Of a DNA stretch of 19,121 bases, positions 6,801 to 14,469 are shown piece after piece (position 1 is the stretch's first letter; every line of letters starts with the position of its first letter). Under the pieces are notes generated by a model, which made no database searches, was not told the DNA's origin, and saw nothing but the letters and a program-made list of their open reading frames with translations. Origin of the DNA: Actinomycetes bacterium. GTDB taxonomy: Bacteria > Actinomycetota > Actinomycetes > Actinomycetales > Microbacteriaceae. Position numbers and translations under genes: made by a program. The stretch spans positions 1-19,121 of the forward strand of contig JAEYAG010000248.1 of the NCBI GenBank assembly GCA_023451265.1, read 5' to 3'.

Positions 6801-7594
6801 GCCAGCGCATCGCGCAGCTCGCCGAGGACCACGAGGGCTCGCACATCACGTTCCAGGACGTGCAGATCCAGCCGCGCAGCGTCATCACCTCTCCCGAGTG
6901 GTCGGGGTCGGAGCACGGCGGCCGCCGGTACACGGCGTTCGCGATCAACGTCGAGCACTTGAAGCCGTGGCACACCCTGACCGGGCGCCAGCACTTCTAC
7001 CTCGACCACGACTGGATGAGCGAGCTGGGCGAGAACCTCCCGGTCTTCCGCCCGCCGCTGGACATGCACCGCCTGTTCGACTCCGAGAAGGTCGGCACGA
7101 CCAAGCGCATCGCGGGGCCTGGCTCCCCGGGCCAGACCGAGGTCACCGTGCGCTACCTGACACCCCACTCGAAGTGGTCCATCCACTCCGAGTACCAGGA
7201 CAACCTGTTCATGCTGTCGCTGAGCCGTGGCGGTCCCACGATCTGGATGAGCCCGCAGGATGCCGCGAAGATCGGCGTCCGCGACAACGAGTGGATCGAG
7301 TCCTATAACCGCAACGGCGTCGTCGTCGCGCGGGCGATCGTCTCGCACCGGATGCCGGAGGGGACGGTGTACATGTACCACGCGAAGGACCGCACGGTCG
7401 ACGTGCCGATCGCCGAGACGAGCGGTCTGCGCGGCGGCATCCACAACTCGCTCACGCGCATCCTCCTCAAGCCCAGCCACCTCATCGGCGGGTACGCCCA
7501 GCTGGCCTGGGCGTTCAACTACCTCGGTCCCACCGGCAACCAGCGCGATGAGATCACCGCGATCCGTCGCCGCAGCCAGGAGGTTCAGTACTGA
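3851..7594 (+). CDS. narG: Respiratory nitrate reductase alpha subunit NarG
   Basis: A 1247-residue molybdoprotein, matching the usual length of NarG (E. coli 1247). It holds bis-MGD and the FS0 [4Fe-4S] cluster and reduces nitrate to nitrite at the cytoplasmic face. FS0 ligands are H64, C68, C72 and C107 in 'HGVNCTGSC' and 'RGCPRG'. The Mo-ligating aspartate is D233 in 'SFYDWYADLPVASP', and 'MMWGSNVPVTRTPDAHF' follows as in other NarG proteins. No Tat signal is seen, consistent with a cytoplasmic subunit. The start is set by AGGAGG (3841-3846) 4 nt before the ATG at 3851; an in-frame GTG at 3782 would add 23 residues without family character. The reading frame is intact. The stop overlaps narH by 1 nt (TGATG). 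First gene of narGHJI. Confidence 0.98.
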   Translation: MTPEIRTTPTTDGPLADTLLTMGRFLHRGETSPDLRSLFLEGGRSGDVFYRDRWAHDKVVRSTHGVNCTGSCSWKVYVKDGIITWETQQTDYPSVGPDSPEYEPRGCPRGAAFSWYTYSPTRVRYPYIRDTLAELYREAKRTHSDPVDAWASIVEDPEKSRRYKSARGKGGLIRTTWDEAMEIAAAAHVHTVKVYGPDRVAGFSPIPAMSMVSHGAGARFLNLLGGTILSFYDWYADLPVASPQVFGDQTDVPESADWWNAGYLMMWGSNVPVTRTPDAHFMAEARYRGQKVVTVSPDYTDNTKFADEWVAPHPGTDAALAMAMGHVILTEFFVQRRTERFEDYMRRFSDAPYLVALEEHPSGLVPSKFLTASDLGGEAAAAPRADFKTVLLDQNGEPVVPNGSLGHRFTPEDEGRWNLDLEGVVPPLSLLDLDDTTESVEIVLPRFDVTPDGSDQEHAGGTGTVTRGVPVRRVAGKLVTTVFDLLLAQYGVAREGLPGQWPTGYDDPSTPGTPAWQEELTNVPAAQAARIGREFADNAERSGGRSMILMGAGTNHWFHSDTIYRTFLALTTMTGCQGVNGGGWAHYVGQEKVRPITGYSQYATAGDWNRPPRQNIGTAFWYLASDQWRYDGLPASALASPLARGQFEDRTTADCLVESVKRGWMPAYPTFSRNPLDLCDEAEAAGKEPAQHVVDELTEGNLAYAVEDPDAPENFPRVISIWRANVLGSSGKGNEYFLKHLLGTDSAVRAPESPEGSRPRDMVWHEKAPEGKLDLLMTADFRMTSTTLFSDLVLPAATWYEKYDLSSTDMHPFIHAFTPAINPPWQTRTDFDLFGALAEKFSEYAAVHLGVRKDLVASPLQHDTADVMATPHGVVPEDAPLIPGVTMAKLIVVERDYPNLYERWKTLGPLTAKLGMTTKAITYRPDREIAQLAQKNGVATSGPYTGSVLLDTDKKACELILAFSGTSNGRLAVQGFRELEKKTGQRIAQLAEDHEGSHITFQDVQIQPRSVITSPEWSGSEHGGRRYTAFAINVEHLKPWHTLTGRQHFYLDHDWMSELGENLPVFRPPLDMHRLFDSEKVGTTKRIAGPGSPGQTEVTVRYLTPHSKWSIHSEYQDNLFMLSLSRGGPTIWMSPQDAAKIGVRDNEWIESYNRNGVVVARAIVSHRMPEGTVYMYHAKDRTVDVPIAETSGLRGGIHNSLTRILLKPSHLIGGYAQLAWAFNYLGPTGNQRDEITAIRRRSQEVQY

Positions 7595-9285
7595 TGCGCG
7601 TCATGGCCCAGATGTCGATGATCATGAATCTCGACAAATGCATCGGCTGCCACACGTGCTCCGTCACGTGCAAGCAGGCGTGGACGAACCGCACCGGCGT
7701 CGAGTACGTGTGGTTCAACAACGTCGAGACCCGGCCTGGCGTCGGCTACCCGCGCACGTACGAGGACCAGGAGAAGTGGGGCGGCGGCTGGGTGCGCAAC
7801 AAGCGCGGTCGGCTGAAGCTGCGCAGTGGCGGGCGTCTGGCGAAGCTCGCCCGCATCTTCTCGAATCCGAAGCTGCCGGAGATCCACGACTACTACGAAC
7901 CGTGGACCTACGACTACGACATGCTGCTGAACGCTCCGAGCGGCGCGCAGACGCCGGTCGCGCGCCCCAAGAGCCTGCTCACCGGCGAGGACATGAAGAT
8001 CTCGTGGTCGGCGAACTGGGATGACGACCTCGGCGGGTCGCTGGAGACGATGCAGGACGACCCGATCCTGCAGAAGATGAGCGACGAGGTGAAGGCCGAG
8101 TTCGAGAAGGCCTTCATGTTCTACCTGCCGCGCATCTGCGAGCACTGCCTGAACCCGTCGTGCGTCGCCTCGTGCCCCTCCGGTGCGATGTACAAGCGCG
8201 CCGAAGACGGCATCGTGCTCGTCGACCAGGACCAGTGCCGCGGCTGGCGCATGTGCGTCTCCGGATGCCCGTACAAGAAGGTCTACTTCAACCACCGCAC
8301 CGGCAAGGCCGAGAAGTGCACGATGTGCTACCCGCGCATCGAGGTGGGTCTTCCCACCGTCTGCTCCGAGACGTGCGTCGGGCGCCTGCGCTACCTCGGG
8401 ATCGTGCTGTACGACGCCGACCGGGTCGCCGAGGCTGCCGCCGTCGAGGACGACAAGGCCCTCCTGCAGGCGCAGCGCGACATCATCCTCGACCCGTTCG
8501 ACCCCGCCGTCATCGAGGCGGCTCGGGCCGGCGACATCCCGGAGGACTGGATCGAGGCGGCGCAGCGCAGCCCCATCTGGAAGCTCATGCAGTACCAGGT
8601 CGCCCTGCCGCTGCACCCCGAGTACCGGACGATGCCGATGGTCTGGTACATCCCGCCGCTGTCGCCCGTCGTCGACGTCGTCACCGGATCCGGCAACGAC
8701 GGCGAGGACGCGCGCACGCTGTTCGCGGCGATCGACAAGCTGCGCATCCCCATCGGCTACCTCGCGGAGCTGTTCACCGCGGGCGAGGTGGCGCCCGTCG
8801 ATCTCGCCCTGCGGCGCCTCGCCGCGATGCGGTCGTACATGCGCGGCGTCAACCTCGACGACGAGCGCGACGAGCGCATCGCCCGCGCCGTCGGCATGAG
8901 CGGCGCGCAGATCGAGGAGATGTACCGCCTGCTCGCCATCGCGAAGTACGAGGAGCGCTACGTCATCCCGTCGGCGCACACCGAGCAGGCGCACGCGCTC
9001 GAGGAGATGGCGTGCTCCCTCGACTTCGACGGCGGCCCGGGCATGGGCGGCGCGGGTCCTTTCGGCTCGTCGAGCGGACCGAGCGTGCCGGTGGCGGTGG
9101 AGAACTTCCACATCCTCGCCGACCGGCAGACCGCCGACCGGCCGTCGACCCCGGGCCGGGTGAACCTCCTCAACTGGGACGGCAACGGCAATGCCGACGG
9201 GCTGTTCCCGCCGACCTCGATGACCGCCGTCCGCGAGACGGGCACGGGCACGGGCACGGGCACGAAGAAGAAGGATGCGACATGA
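7594..9285 (+). CDS. narH: Respiratory nitrate reductase beta subunit NarH
   Basis: A 563-residue iron-sulfur protein carrying FS1-FS4, which passes electrons from NarI to NarG. The first ferredoxin motif is C16, C19, C22, C26 (CIGCHTCSVTC). The second and third clusters come from 'CEHCLNPSCVASC' and 'CRGWRMCVSGC', the latter with Trp in the position that marks the [3Fe-4S] cluster of NarH. A fourth set is 'CTMC' plus 'CSETC'. The start at 7594 is supported by AGGAGG at 7578-7583, 10 nt upstream; a later ATG at 7603 is less well placed. It is about 50 residues longer than the E. coli protein (512), with a Gly/Ser-rich region from about residue 478 and a (Gly-Thr)4 tail made by a hexanucleotide repeat. 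It overlaps narJ by 4 nt. Confidence 0.98.
   Translation: MRVMAQMSMIMNLDKCIGCHTCSVTCKQAWTNRTGVEYVWFNNVETRPGVGYPRTYEDQEKWGGGWVRNKRGRLKLRSGGRLAKLARIFSNPKLPEIHDYYEPWTYDYDMLLNAPSGAQTPVARPKSLLTGEDMKISWSANWDDDLGGSLETMQDDPILQKMSDEVKAEFEKAFMFYLPRICEHCLNPSCVASCPSGAMYKRAEDGIVLVDQDQCRGWRMCVSGCPYKKVYFNHRTGKAEKCTMCYPRIEVGLPTVCSETCVGRLRYLGIVLYDADRVAEAAAVEDDKALLQAQRDIILDPFDPAVIEAARAGDIPEDWIEAAQRSPIWKLMQYQVALPLHPEYRTMPMVWYIPPLSPVVDVVTGSGNDGEDARTLFAAIDKLRIPIGYLAELFTAGEVAPVDLALRRLAAMRSYMRGVNLDDERDERIARAVGMSGAQIEEMYRLLAIAKYEERYVIPSAHTEQAHALEEMACSLDFDGGPGMGGAGPFGSSSGPSVPVAVENFHILADRQTADRPSTPGRVNLLNWDGNGNADGLFPPTSMTAVRETGTGTGTGTKKKDAT
9241..9264 (+). repeat. Hexanucleotide tandem repeat (GGCACG)4 at the narH 3' end
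   Basis: Four perfect copies of GGCACG encode Gly-Thr four times in the last 16 residues of NarH. Gain or loss of units by slippage would keep the frame, so only the tail length would change. The repeat ends 17 nt before the narJ start. Confidence 0.9.
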
Positions 9286-9983
9286 GCTCGGTCCTCCCCC
9301 GCGTCACGCCGCGCCGCGCCCTGCCGCCGGAACTGCCCGCGCTGCGCCTGTCCGCCGCCGACCGCTCGCGCTCGCACATGCTCGCGTCGCTCCTGCTCGA
9401 CTACCCGGATGCCGCGTGGTTCGCGCGCCTGCCCGACCTGCGCCCGCACGTGGCGGCCCTCCCGGCCGCGATCGCGGAGCCCCTGGCATCCTTCCTCGAC
9501 CAGGCCGAGGCGGCCGGTGCGGCGGAGTGGCAGCGGCGCTACGTCACGACGTTCGACCTGAAGCGCAAGTGCAGCCTCTACCTCAGCTACTACGCGACCG
9601 GCGACACCCGCCGGCGCGGCGTCGCCCTGGTGACGTTCCTCGAGGCCTACCGCGCCGCCGGATGGGAGTTCGACGCCGACGACCTGCCCGACTTCCTCCC
9701 CGCGGTGCTGGAGTTCTCCGCGCGCGCCGACTCCGAGATCGCCGACGCGCTCATCGCTTCGCACCGCGAGGGCATCGAAGTGCTCCGTGCGGCCCTCGAG
9801 GGCATGTCGAGCCCGTGGGCGCTCATCGTCCGCACGATCACGCAGTCGCTCCCGCCGATCGACGCCCGCACGCGCGAACGCTACCTCGACCTCATCAACG
9901 AGGGGCCGCCGACCGAGACTGTCGGGCTCAGCTTCCTCGGACAGCTTCCGCCCTTCCAGCCCATCTCCCAGGAGTCGCTGTGA
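9282..9983 (+). CDS. narJ: Nitrate reductase maturation chaperone NarJ
   Basis: A 233-residue all-helical cytosolic protein of the TorD/NarJ family, which is needed for cofactor insertion into NarG and is not part of the final enzyme. Family features include 'HMLASLLLDYPD' (about 33-44), 'WQRRYVTTFDLKRKCSLYLSYY' (about 83-104, the region around the conserved F-D and K-x-S-L-Y-L-x-Y) and 'GDTRRRG'. It begins at an ATG overlapping the narH stop (ATGA), with AAGGA 6 nt upstream. Its stop overlaps the narI start (GTGA). The first 25 residues are Pro/Arg-rich and probably flexible. Position between narH and narI is the standard order. Confidence 0.95.
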   Translation: MSSVLPRVTPRRALPPELPALRLSAADRSRSHMLASLLLDYPDAAWFARLPDLRPHVAALPAAIAEPLASFLDQAEAAGAAEWQRRYVTTFDLKRKCSLYLSYYATGDTRRRGVALVTFLEAYRAAGWEFDADDLPDFLPAVLEFSARADSEIADALIASHREGIEVLRAALEGMSSPWALIVRTITQSLPPIDARTRERYLDLINEGPPTETVGLSFLGQLPPFQPISQESL

Positions 9984-10738
9984 CCGCTCTGCAGGCTATC
10001 CTCTGGGTCGCCATCCCGTACGCCTCGATCGCGGTGTTCATCGTCGGTCACATCTGGCGCTACCGCTACGACAAGTTCGGCTGGACGACGCGCTCGAGCC
10101 AGACGTACGAGAACCGGCTGCTGCGCTGGGGCTCGCCGATGTTCCACATCGGCATCCTCATGGTGATCGCCGGCCACGTCGTGGGGCTGTTCATCCCCCG
10201 CGAGTGGCTGTACGCGATCGGGATCAACGAGGAGATGTACCACTTCGGCGCGACGACCCTCGGCTCGTTCGCCGCCGTGCTCACGGTGGCGGGCCTCGTC
10301 ATCCTCATCTACCGCCGTCGCACGGTGGGCCCGGTGTTCCTCGCGACGACCGTCATGGACAAGGTCATGTACGTCTTCCTCGCGGCGACCCTCGGCTTCG
10401 GTACGCTCGCGACGTTCGTCTACCAGGTGTTCGGCGGCGGCTTCCACTACCGCGAGACGATCTCGCCGTGGATCCGCAGCATCTTCCTGTTCCAGCCGCA
10501 GGCCGAGCTCATGACGGAGGTGCCGCTGCTGTTCCAGCTGCACGTGCTGACGGCGTTCGCCCTGTTCGCGCTGTGGCCGTTCACGCGCCTCGTGCACGTG
10601 TTCTCCGCCCCCGTCGGGTATCTCTTCCGGCCGTACATCGTGTACCGCTCGCGCGACACCGTGCGCGGCGCCCGTCCCGTCCGCCGAGGCTGGGACCCGG
10701 TGCGCACGCCCGATCCGGAGCGCCTGCACCGACCCTGA
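9980..10738 (+). CDS. narI: Respiratory nitrate reductase gamma subunit NarI (cytochrome b)
   Basis: A 252-residue integral membrane cytochrome with five predicted helices (about 5-24, 52-72, 90-111, 126-150, 184-208). It oxidises menaquinol on the outer side and feeds electrons to NarH. The four haem-axial histidines are visible in their expected pairs: H56 and H66 (PMFHIGILMVIAGHVVG) and H188 and H206 (QLHVLTAF, RLVHVFSAP). The start codon is GTG, overlapping the narJ stop by 4 nt, with AGGAG (9970-9974) 5 nt upstream. The positively charged C-terminal tail (about 216-252) should be cytoplasmic. Last gene of the operon; a strong hairpin follows 5 nt after its stop. Confidence 0.97.
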   Translation: MTALQAILWVAIPYASIAVFIVGHIWRYRYDKFGWTTRSSQTYENRLLRWGSPMFHIGILMVIAGHVVGLFIPREWLYAIGINEEMYHFGATTLGSFAAVLTVAGLVILIYRRRTVGPVFLATTVMDKVMYVFLAATLGFGTLATFVYQVFGGGFHYRETISPWIRSIFLFQPQAELMTEVPLLFQLHVLTAFALFALWPFTRLVHVFSAPVGYLFRPYIVYRSRDTVRGARPVRRGWDPVRTPDPERLHRP

Positions 10739-10743
10739 CCGGT

Positions 10744-10770
10744 GGTGCGCCTGATCAGACCAGGCGCACC
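10744..10770. terminator. Bidirectional terminator between narI and the P450 gene
   Basis: GGTGCGCCTG (10744-10753) and CAGGCGCACC (10761-10770) are a perfect 10-bp inverted repeat with a 7-nt loop. It lies between two convergent operons whose stops are only 16 nt apart, and its right arm is also the last codons and stop region of the P450 gene. There is no U-tract, as is common for hairpin terminators in GC-rich actinobacteria. Confidence 0.75.
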
Positions 10771-11831
10771 GGCACCGTGCGGAAGCCCGCGACGGGCGGC
10801 TGCTCCCGCTCGGGCTCGCCGGCCGGTTCGATGCGACCGGCGGCGAGGAGCGCCCGGACGAGCACCCGCAGCTCCGCCGTCGCCAGCAGGCGCCCGGGGC
10901 ACACGTGCGGGCCGGTGCCGTACACGAGGTTCGCGGCGGCGTTGCCGTCGGGGTCGAATGCGTCGGGGGCGTCGAAGACGGCGGGGTCGCGGTTCGACGC
11001 GCGCCAGTCGATCACGACGACCTGACCGGCCGGGACGGGGCATCCGGCCACCTCGGTGGCGCGTGTCGCGCGGCGACGGTTGGAGACGAACGGGTCGTCG
11101 GCGCGGAGGATCTCGTCGATCGCGGCGTCGAGATCGTGATCGGATGCCGCGGCGAGATGCCCCTGGTGCTGCGGGTGCACCGCGAGCCAGTGCACGAGGA
11201 CGCCGGTGCACAGCGCGAGCGAGCCGAGGTCGCCACCCGTGACGTTCCGGAGGATCGAGACCAGCTCGGCGTCGTCCAGCGGCGTACCGTCGGCGCGACG
11301 CAGCGCCATGAGGCGCGTCGTGACGTCGTCGCGCGGATGCGCCCGGCGACGACGCAGTAGCTCGCGGATGATGGCGTCGAACCGGTCGGCGACGGCCTTC
11401 GTCGCGGCGGGGTGCCCCGTGCGGGAGGCGACACGGTTGTCGGCCACCCACTCCAGCAGCGGTTCCTCCCACTCCGGCAGCCACCCCAGCCACGCCGACT
11501 GCGCGCGCACCGCGAACCGCGCCCCGAGGTCGGCGACGGCGCCGAAGACCTCACGGCTCGCGAGCGGCGCCACGACCTCGGCGGCGATCCGCTCGAGCTC
11601 CGGCTGCAGCGCCGCGACGGCGGCGGCGTCCATGAACGGGTCGAGCAGGTGCCGCATCTCGGCGTGCGCCGCCCCGTCCAGTCCGTTCGGCACCTGGAGG
11701 TGCCGCGACACGGCGCTGGAGAACGTGTCGGCATCCTGTGCGATGCGCACGGCCTCGGCGTGATCGCCGACGACGACCCTGCCCGCCTCGTCGGTCCGGA
11801 CGCGGGTGCTCGCGAATTCAGTGCCCGACAT
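10755..11831 (-). CDS. Short cytochrome P450 coupled to nirK, unusual I-helix
   Basis: A 358-residue soluble cytochrome P450. Haem-binding loop: 'YGTGPHVCPG' with axial C311. K-helix ExxR: E240-I-L-R243. C-helix contacts: H56 and R60. A 'RASNRDPAVFDAP' meander is also present (277-289). The I-helix reads T198-G-G-D-L-G-S204 where monooxygenases have (A/G)-G-x-(D/E)-T-(T/S): the acid is shifted and the oxygen-activating Thr is Gly, so ordinary monooxygenation is doubtful. It is about 40-50 residues shorter than most P450s, all at the N-terminus. The ATG overlaps the nirK stop by 14 nt and has an AAGGGGG site 7 nt upstream inside nirK, so it is coupled to nitrite reductase. No ferredoxin or reductase gene is nearby. 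A role in NO handling is an inference from context; substrate unknown. Confidence 0.9.
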   Translation of the reverse strand: MSGTEFASTRVRTDEAGRVVVGDHAEAVRIAQDADTFSSAVSRHLQVPNGLDGAAHAEMRHLLDPFMDAAAVAALQPELERIAAEVVAPLASREVFGAVADLGARFAVRAQSAWLGWLPEWEEPLLEWVADNRVASRTGHPAATKAVADRFDAIIRELLRRRRAHPRDDVTTRLMALRRADGTPLDDAELVSILRNVTGGDLGSLALCTGVLVHWLAVHPQHQGHLAAASDHDLDAAIDEILRADDPFVSNRRRATRATEVAGCPVPAGQVVVIDWRASNRDPAVFDAPDAFDPDGNAAANLVYGTGPHVCPGRLLATAELRVLVRALLAAGRIEPAGEPEREQPPVAGFRTVPVRLV

Positions 11832-14469
11832 GGAACACCCCCTTGGCGCCCTTCTCGGCGTCGCTCATGATGTGCGTGACGAAAGGATAGTTGCCCGCTT
11901 CGGGGAACGACAGCTCCACGAACCCGCCCTGCGCGGGCTGCAGCGCGAGCGCCTGCGATCCGCCCGGATCGTCGGGTCTCAGCGTGTAGGCCCCCTCGGC
12001 GAACACGGTGTCGAACTGGCCGCCGACGATGTGGAAGGACGATGCCGTGTTGGGACCGGCATCCAGCACCCACACTCGCACCCGCTCGCCGACCGTGGCG
12101 GGCAGCGGCTCGTACGCGTACTGGTTGGCGTAGCCGTTGAACGCGACGAGGTCAGGGGTCTGCGCGGCGATCTTGTCGGCGTCAGCGGTGCCGCCCTGCG
12201 CCCCCAGGTACATCTCGCCCTGCACGAGCACGTACTCGCGGTCGACGGGGGCGAGGTCCGGCGGGTCGATGATGACGGCGCCGTACATGCCGCCGGCGAT
12301 ATGCATCGACATGGGCATCGTCGAGCAGTGATACATCCAGATGCCCGCCTGCGTCGCGGTGAAGGTGTACGTGAGGGTCTCGCCGGGCTGGATCGTCCGC
12401 ATCGGCTCGTCGGGCGCGAGCGCGCCGGCGTGGAAGTCGATCGAGTGACCGATCGAGCCCTCGTTGACGAGCGTGATCTCGAAGCGGTCGCCGATTCTGC
12501 CGCGGATGACCGGCCCCGGCGCGCTGCCGCCGAACATCCAGCGCGTCTGGGTGACGCCGGGCGCGACTTCGACCTCTTCCTCGGTGACCTCGAGCGTGAG
12601 GCGGTGGACGGTGTCGGCGGATGCCGGGGCCAGCGCCGCCGGCCACGGCGTGAACCCCGCGCCGGGCTCGGCCTCGAGGTCGATGTCGCGGGCGGCGTCG
12701 GCGGCGGATGAGCCCTCTCCGGCATCCATCCCGCCCATGTGATCGTGACCGTGGGCCGAGCCCGCGGCATCCGTCACCGAGGCGCCCGGGGCCGGGGCGC
12801 CGGTGACGACGACGGCGAGCTCCATGCCCATCTGCCGATGCCCGGCGATCGAGCACCAGCCCGCCAGGTCGGCGCCGACGACGCCGACCTCGACGGTCTC
12901 GCTCGCGCCCGGCGCGAGCCGCGCCGTGCGCACCCCGTTCGCGAAGGTGAGGTCGTGCACGTCGGTGCCGGTGTTATGGAACGTGACGACGAGTGCGTCG
13001 CCGTACGGCACCTCGATCTCGGCCGGCGTGAACCGCATGCCCTCGACCTCGACGGTCACGTCGGTGGTCTCGCCCGAGGCGACGACCGCCCCGCCCGCCG
13101 CGGTCGAGATGCCGACAGCGGCGGGGTCGGCGGCGACGCCGCCCGCGACGCACAGGGCCAGCACCGTGAACGCCGCAGCGACGGCGCCGACGCGGCGCGG
13201 TGGAGCGACGGGGGCGGTGGCCACCGGCATCCCGAGGCTCACCCGTCCACTGCGGTCCGGATTCGCGCCCTCGTCGCGGCGGACGCGGCGCCCCGCGACG
13301 ACGGCGCGGACGGCGAGCACGACGAACGCGATGACGACGCCGAGCGCGGCGAACGAGAGCAGCACGCGCGCGACGGACGGCATCGGCAGCAGGTACAGCA
13401 CGATGGCGCCGTTGAAGGCCGCGACGCGGAAGGCGGCGCCGCGGTCGAGCATCTCCGCACCGGCCTTCGCGGCGGCAGGGCTCCCGAGCGCGACCACGGG
13501 CAGCAGATAGCTGAGCGCCCCGAGCAGCAGCTGCACCGCGAAGCCGACGACGAGAGGGCCGAGCACCATGAGATAGCCGGCGCGCAGCAGCGCCCAATCC
13601 GGGCTGACGGCGCTCATCGCGGCGAGGGTCGCCGCCGCGACGACGACCCAGCCGAAGGCGGCGGCGAGGCTCCAGCCGGCGAAGGTCGCCGGGGGCATCG
13701 ACCGCCCCTGTCGCCACCCCTCGATGCCGATCCGCAAGGCACCGGCGAGCCAGACGAGCATGCCGCCGGCGACGAGCAGACGCACGTCGAGGAGCGATCC
13801 GACCGCGGCGATCGCCAGCCCCGCGACGAGCACCGGCAGGGCGTGGCGGGCCGCGGCATCCGCGGTCTCGCCCATGCGCGCGTGCAGCACCGTCGGCCAC
13901 AGCAGCACGAGGGTGCCGAGCGCGGTGAGGCCGATCCAGCCGTAGGCGTTGAGGACGAGGTGCGCCGTCACGAGCCGGTCGGTGAGGTCGGGGTCGCCCG
14001 CCGCCGACATCGTCGCGCCGATCGCGATGCCGCCGAGGAACACCGCCGCGGCGGCGACGTAGTAGCGCACGAGCGGCGAGAACCGCGCCGGCAGGGCGCG
14101 GCGCAGCTGCAGTGTCAGGATCACGCCGTGCGTCAGGATCGCGGCGCCGACGATCACCGCGCCGACGACGACGAGCATCGCGACACCGGAAAGGATGCCG
14201 GTGATCACGACCGCCGCGCCGAGCGTGTGCAGGCCGAGGCGCACGGCGAGGCCGGCCCGCCCGGCCGGGGCGGGGCGGCGCAGCAGGGTGTCGGAGAAGT
14301 GCTGCGACCACACCAGGATCGCGGCGGTGACGGCGCCCAGCAGTGGCACGTGGATCATGAGCCAGAGCGGCTGGGGCACGAAGCGGTGGATCGTGACGGC
14401 GACGATCGTGAGGACGACCCAGCCGAGCACGACCGAGTTCGTGAGCAGATACCAGTTACGCCGTGACAC
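11818..14469 (-). CDS. nirK: Membrane-anchored copper nitrite reductase: polytopic domain, blue-copper domain, NirK domain
   Basis: An 883-residue three-part protein. Residues 1-447 hold about 12 membrane helices, including 'HLVLNAYGWIGLTALGT' (H170, N174) and 'WPTVLH' (H196), reminiscent of haem-copper oxidase subunit I. Residues 465-556 are a cupredoxin with a type 1 copper set H505, C539, H544 and M549 (or M547). A His/Met-rich linker (571-581) follows. Residues about 600-883 are a complete NirK: type 1 ligands H675, C715, H723, M728; type 2 ligands H680, H714, H866; catalytic D678 and H813. It should reduce nitrite to NO outside the membrane, possibly taking electrons from the membrane domain through the cupredoxin (inference). 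Start is GTG with AGGAG 6 nt upstream; it overlaps both neighbours by 14 nt. The membrane part has no certain function. Confidence 0.93.
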   Translation of the reverse strand: MSRRNWYLLTNSVVLGWVVLTIVAVTIHRFVPQPLWLMIHVPLLGAVTAAILVWSQHFSDTLLRRPAPAGRAGLAVRLGLHTLGAAVVITGILSGVAMLVVVGAVIVGAAILTHGVILTLQLRRALPARFSPLVRYYVAAAAVFLGGIAIGATMSAAGDPDLTDRLVTAHLVLNAYGWIGLTALGTLVLLWPTVLHARMGETADAAARHALPVLVAGLAIAAVGSLLDVRLLVAGGMLVWLAGALRIGIEGWRQGRSMPPATFAGWSLAAAFGWVVVAAATLAAMSAVSPDWALLRAGYLMVLGPLVVGFAVQLLLGALSYLLPVVALGSPAAAKAGAEMLDRGAAFRVAAFNGAIVLYLLPMPSVARVLLSFAALGVVIAFVVLAVRAVVAGRRVRRDEGANPDRSGRVSLGMPVATAPVAPPRRVGAVAAAFTVLALCVAGGVAADPAAVGISTAAGGAVVASGETTDVTVEVEGMRFTPAEIEVPYGDALVVTFHNTGTDVHDLTFANGVRTARLAPGASETVEVGVVGADLAGWCSIAGHRQMGMELAVVVTGAPAPGASVTDAAGSAHGHDHMGGMDAGEGSSAADAARDIDLEAEPGAGFTPWPAALAPASADTVHRLTLEVTEEEVEVAPGVTQTRWMFGGSAPGPVIRGRIGDRFEITLVNEGSIGHSIDFHAGALAPDEPMRTIQPGETLTYTFTATQAGIWMYHCSTMPMSMHIAGGMYGAVIIDPPDLAPVDREYVLVQGEMYLGAQGGTADADKIAAQTPDLVAFNGYANQYAYEPLPATVGERVRVWVLDAGPNTASSFHIVGGQFDTVFAEGAYTLRPDDPGGSQALALQPAQGGFVELSFPEAGNYPFVTHIMSDAEKGAKGVFHVGH

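Noticed and set aside
6035..7480. 481-codon - strand open frame opposite narG
   Set aside because: Shadow of narG; composition is Arg/Val/Asp/Glu-rich without any recognisable domain.
12739..14466. 575-codon + strand open frame opposite nirK
   Set aside because: Low-complexity Arg/Asp/Glu/Gly translation with no fold, fully opposite a gene with intact copper ligands.
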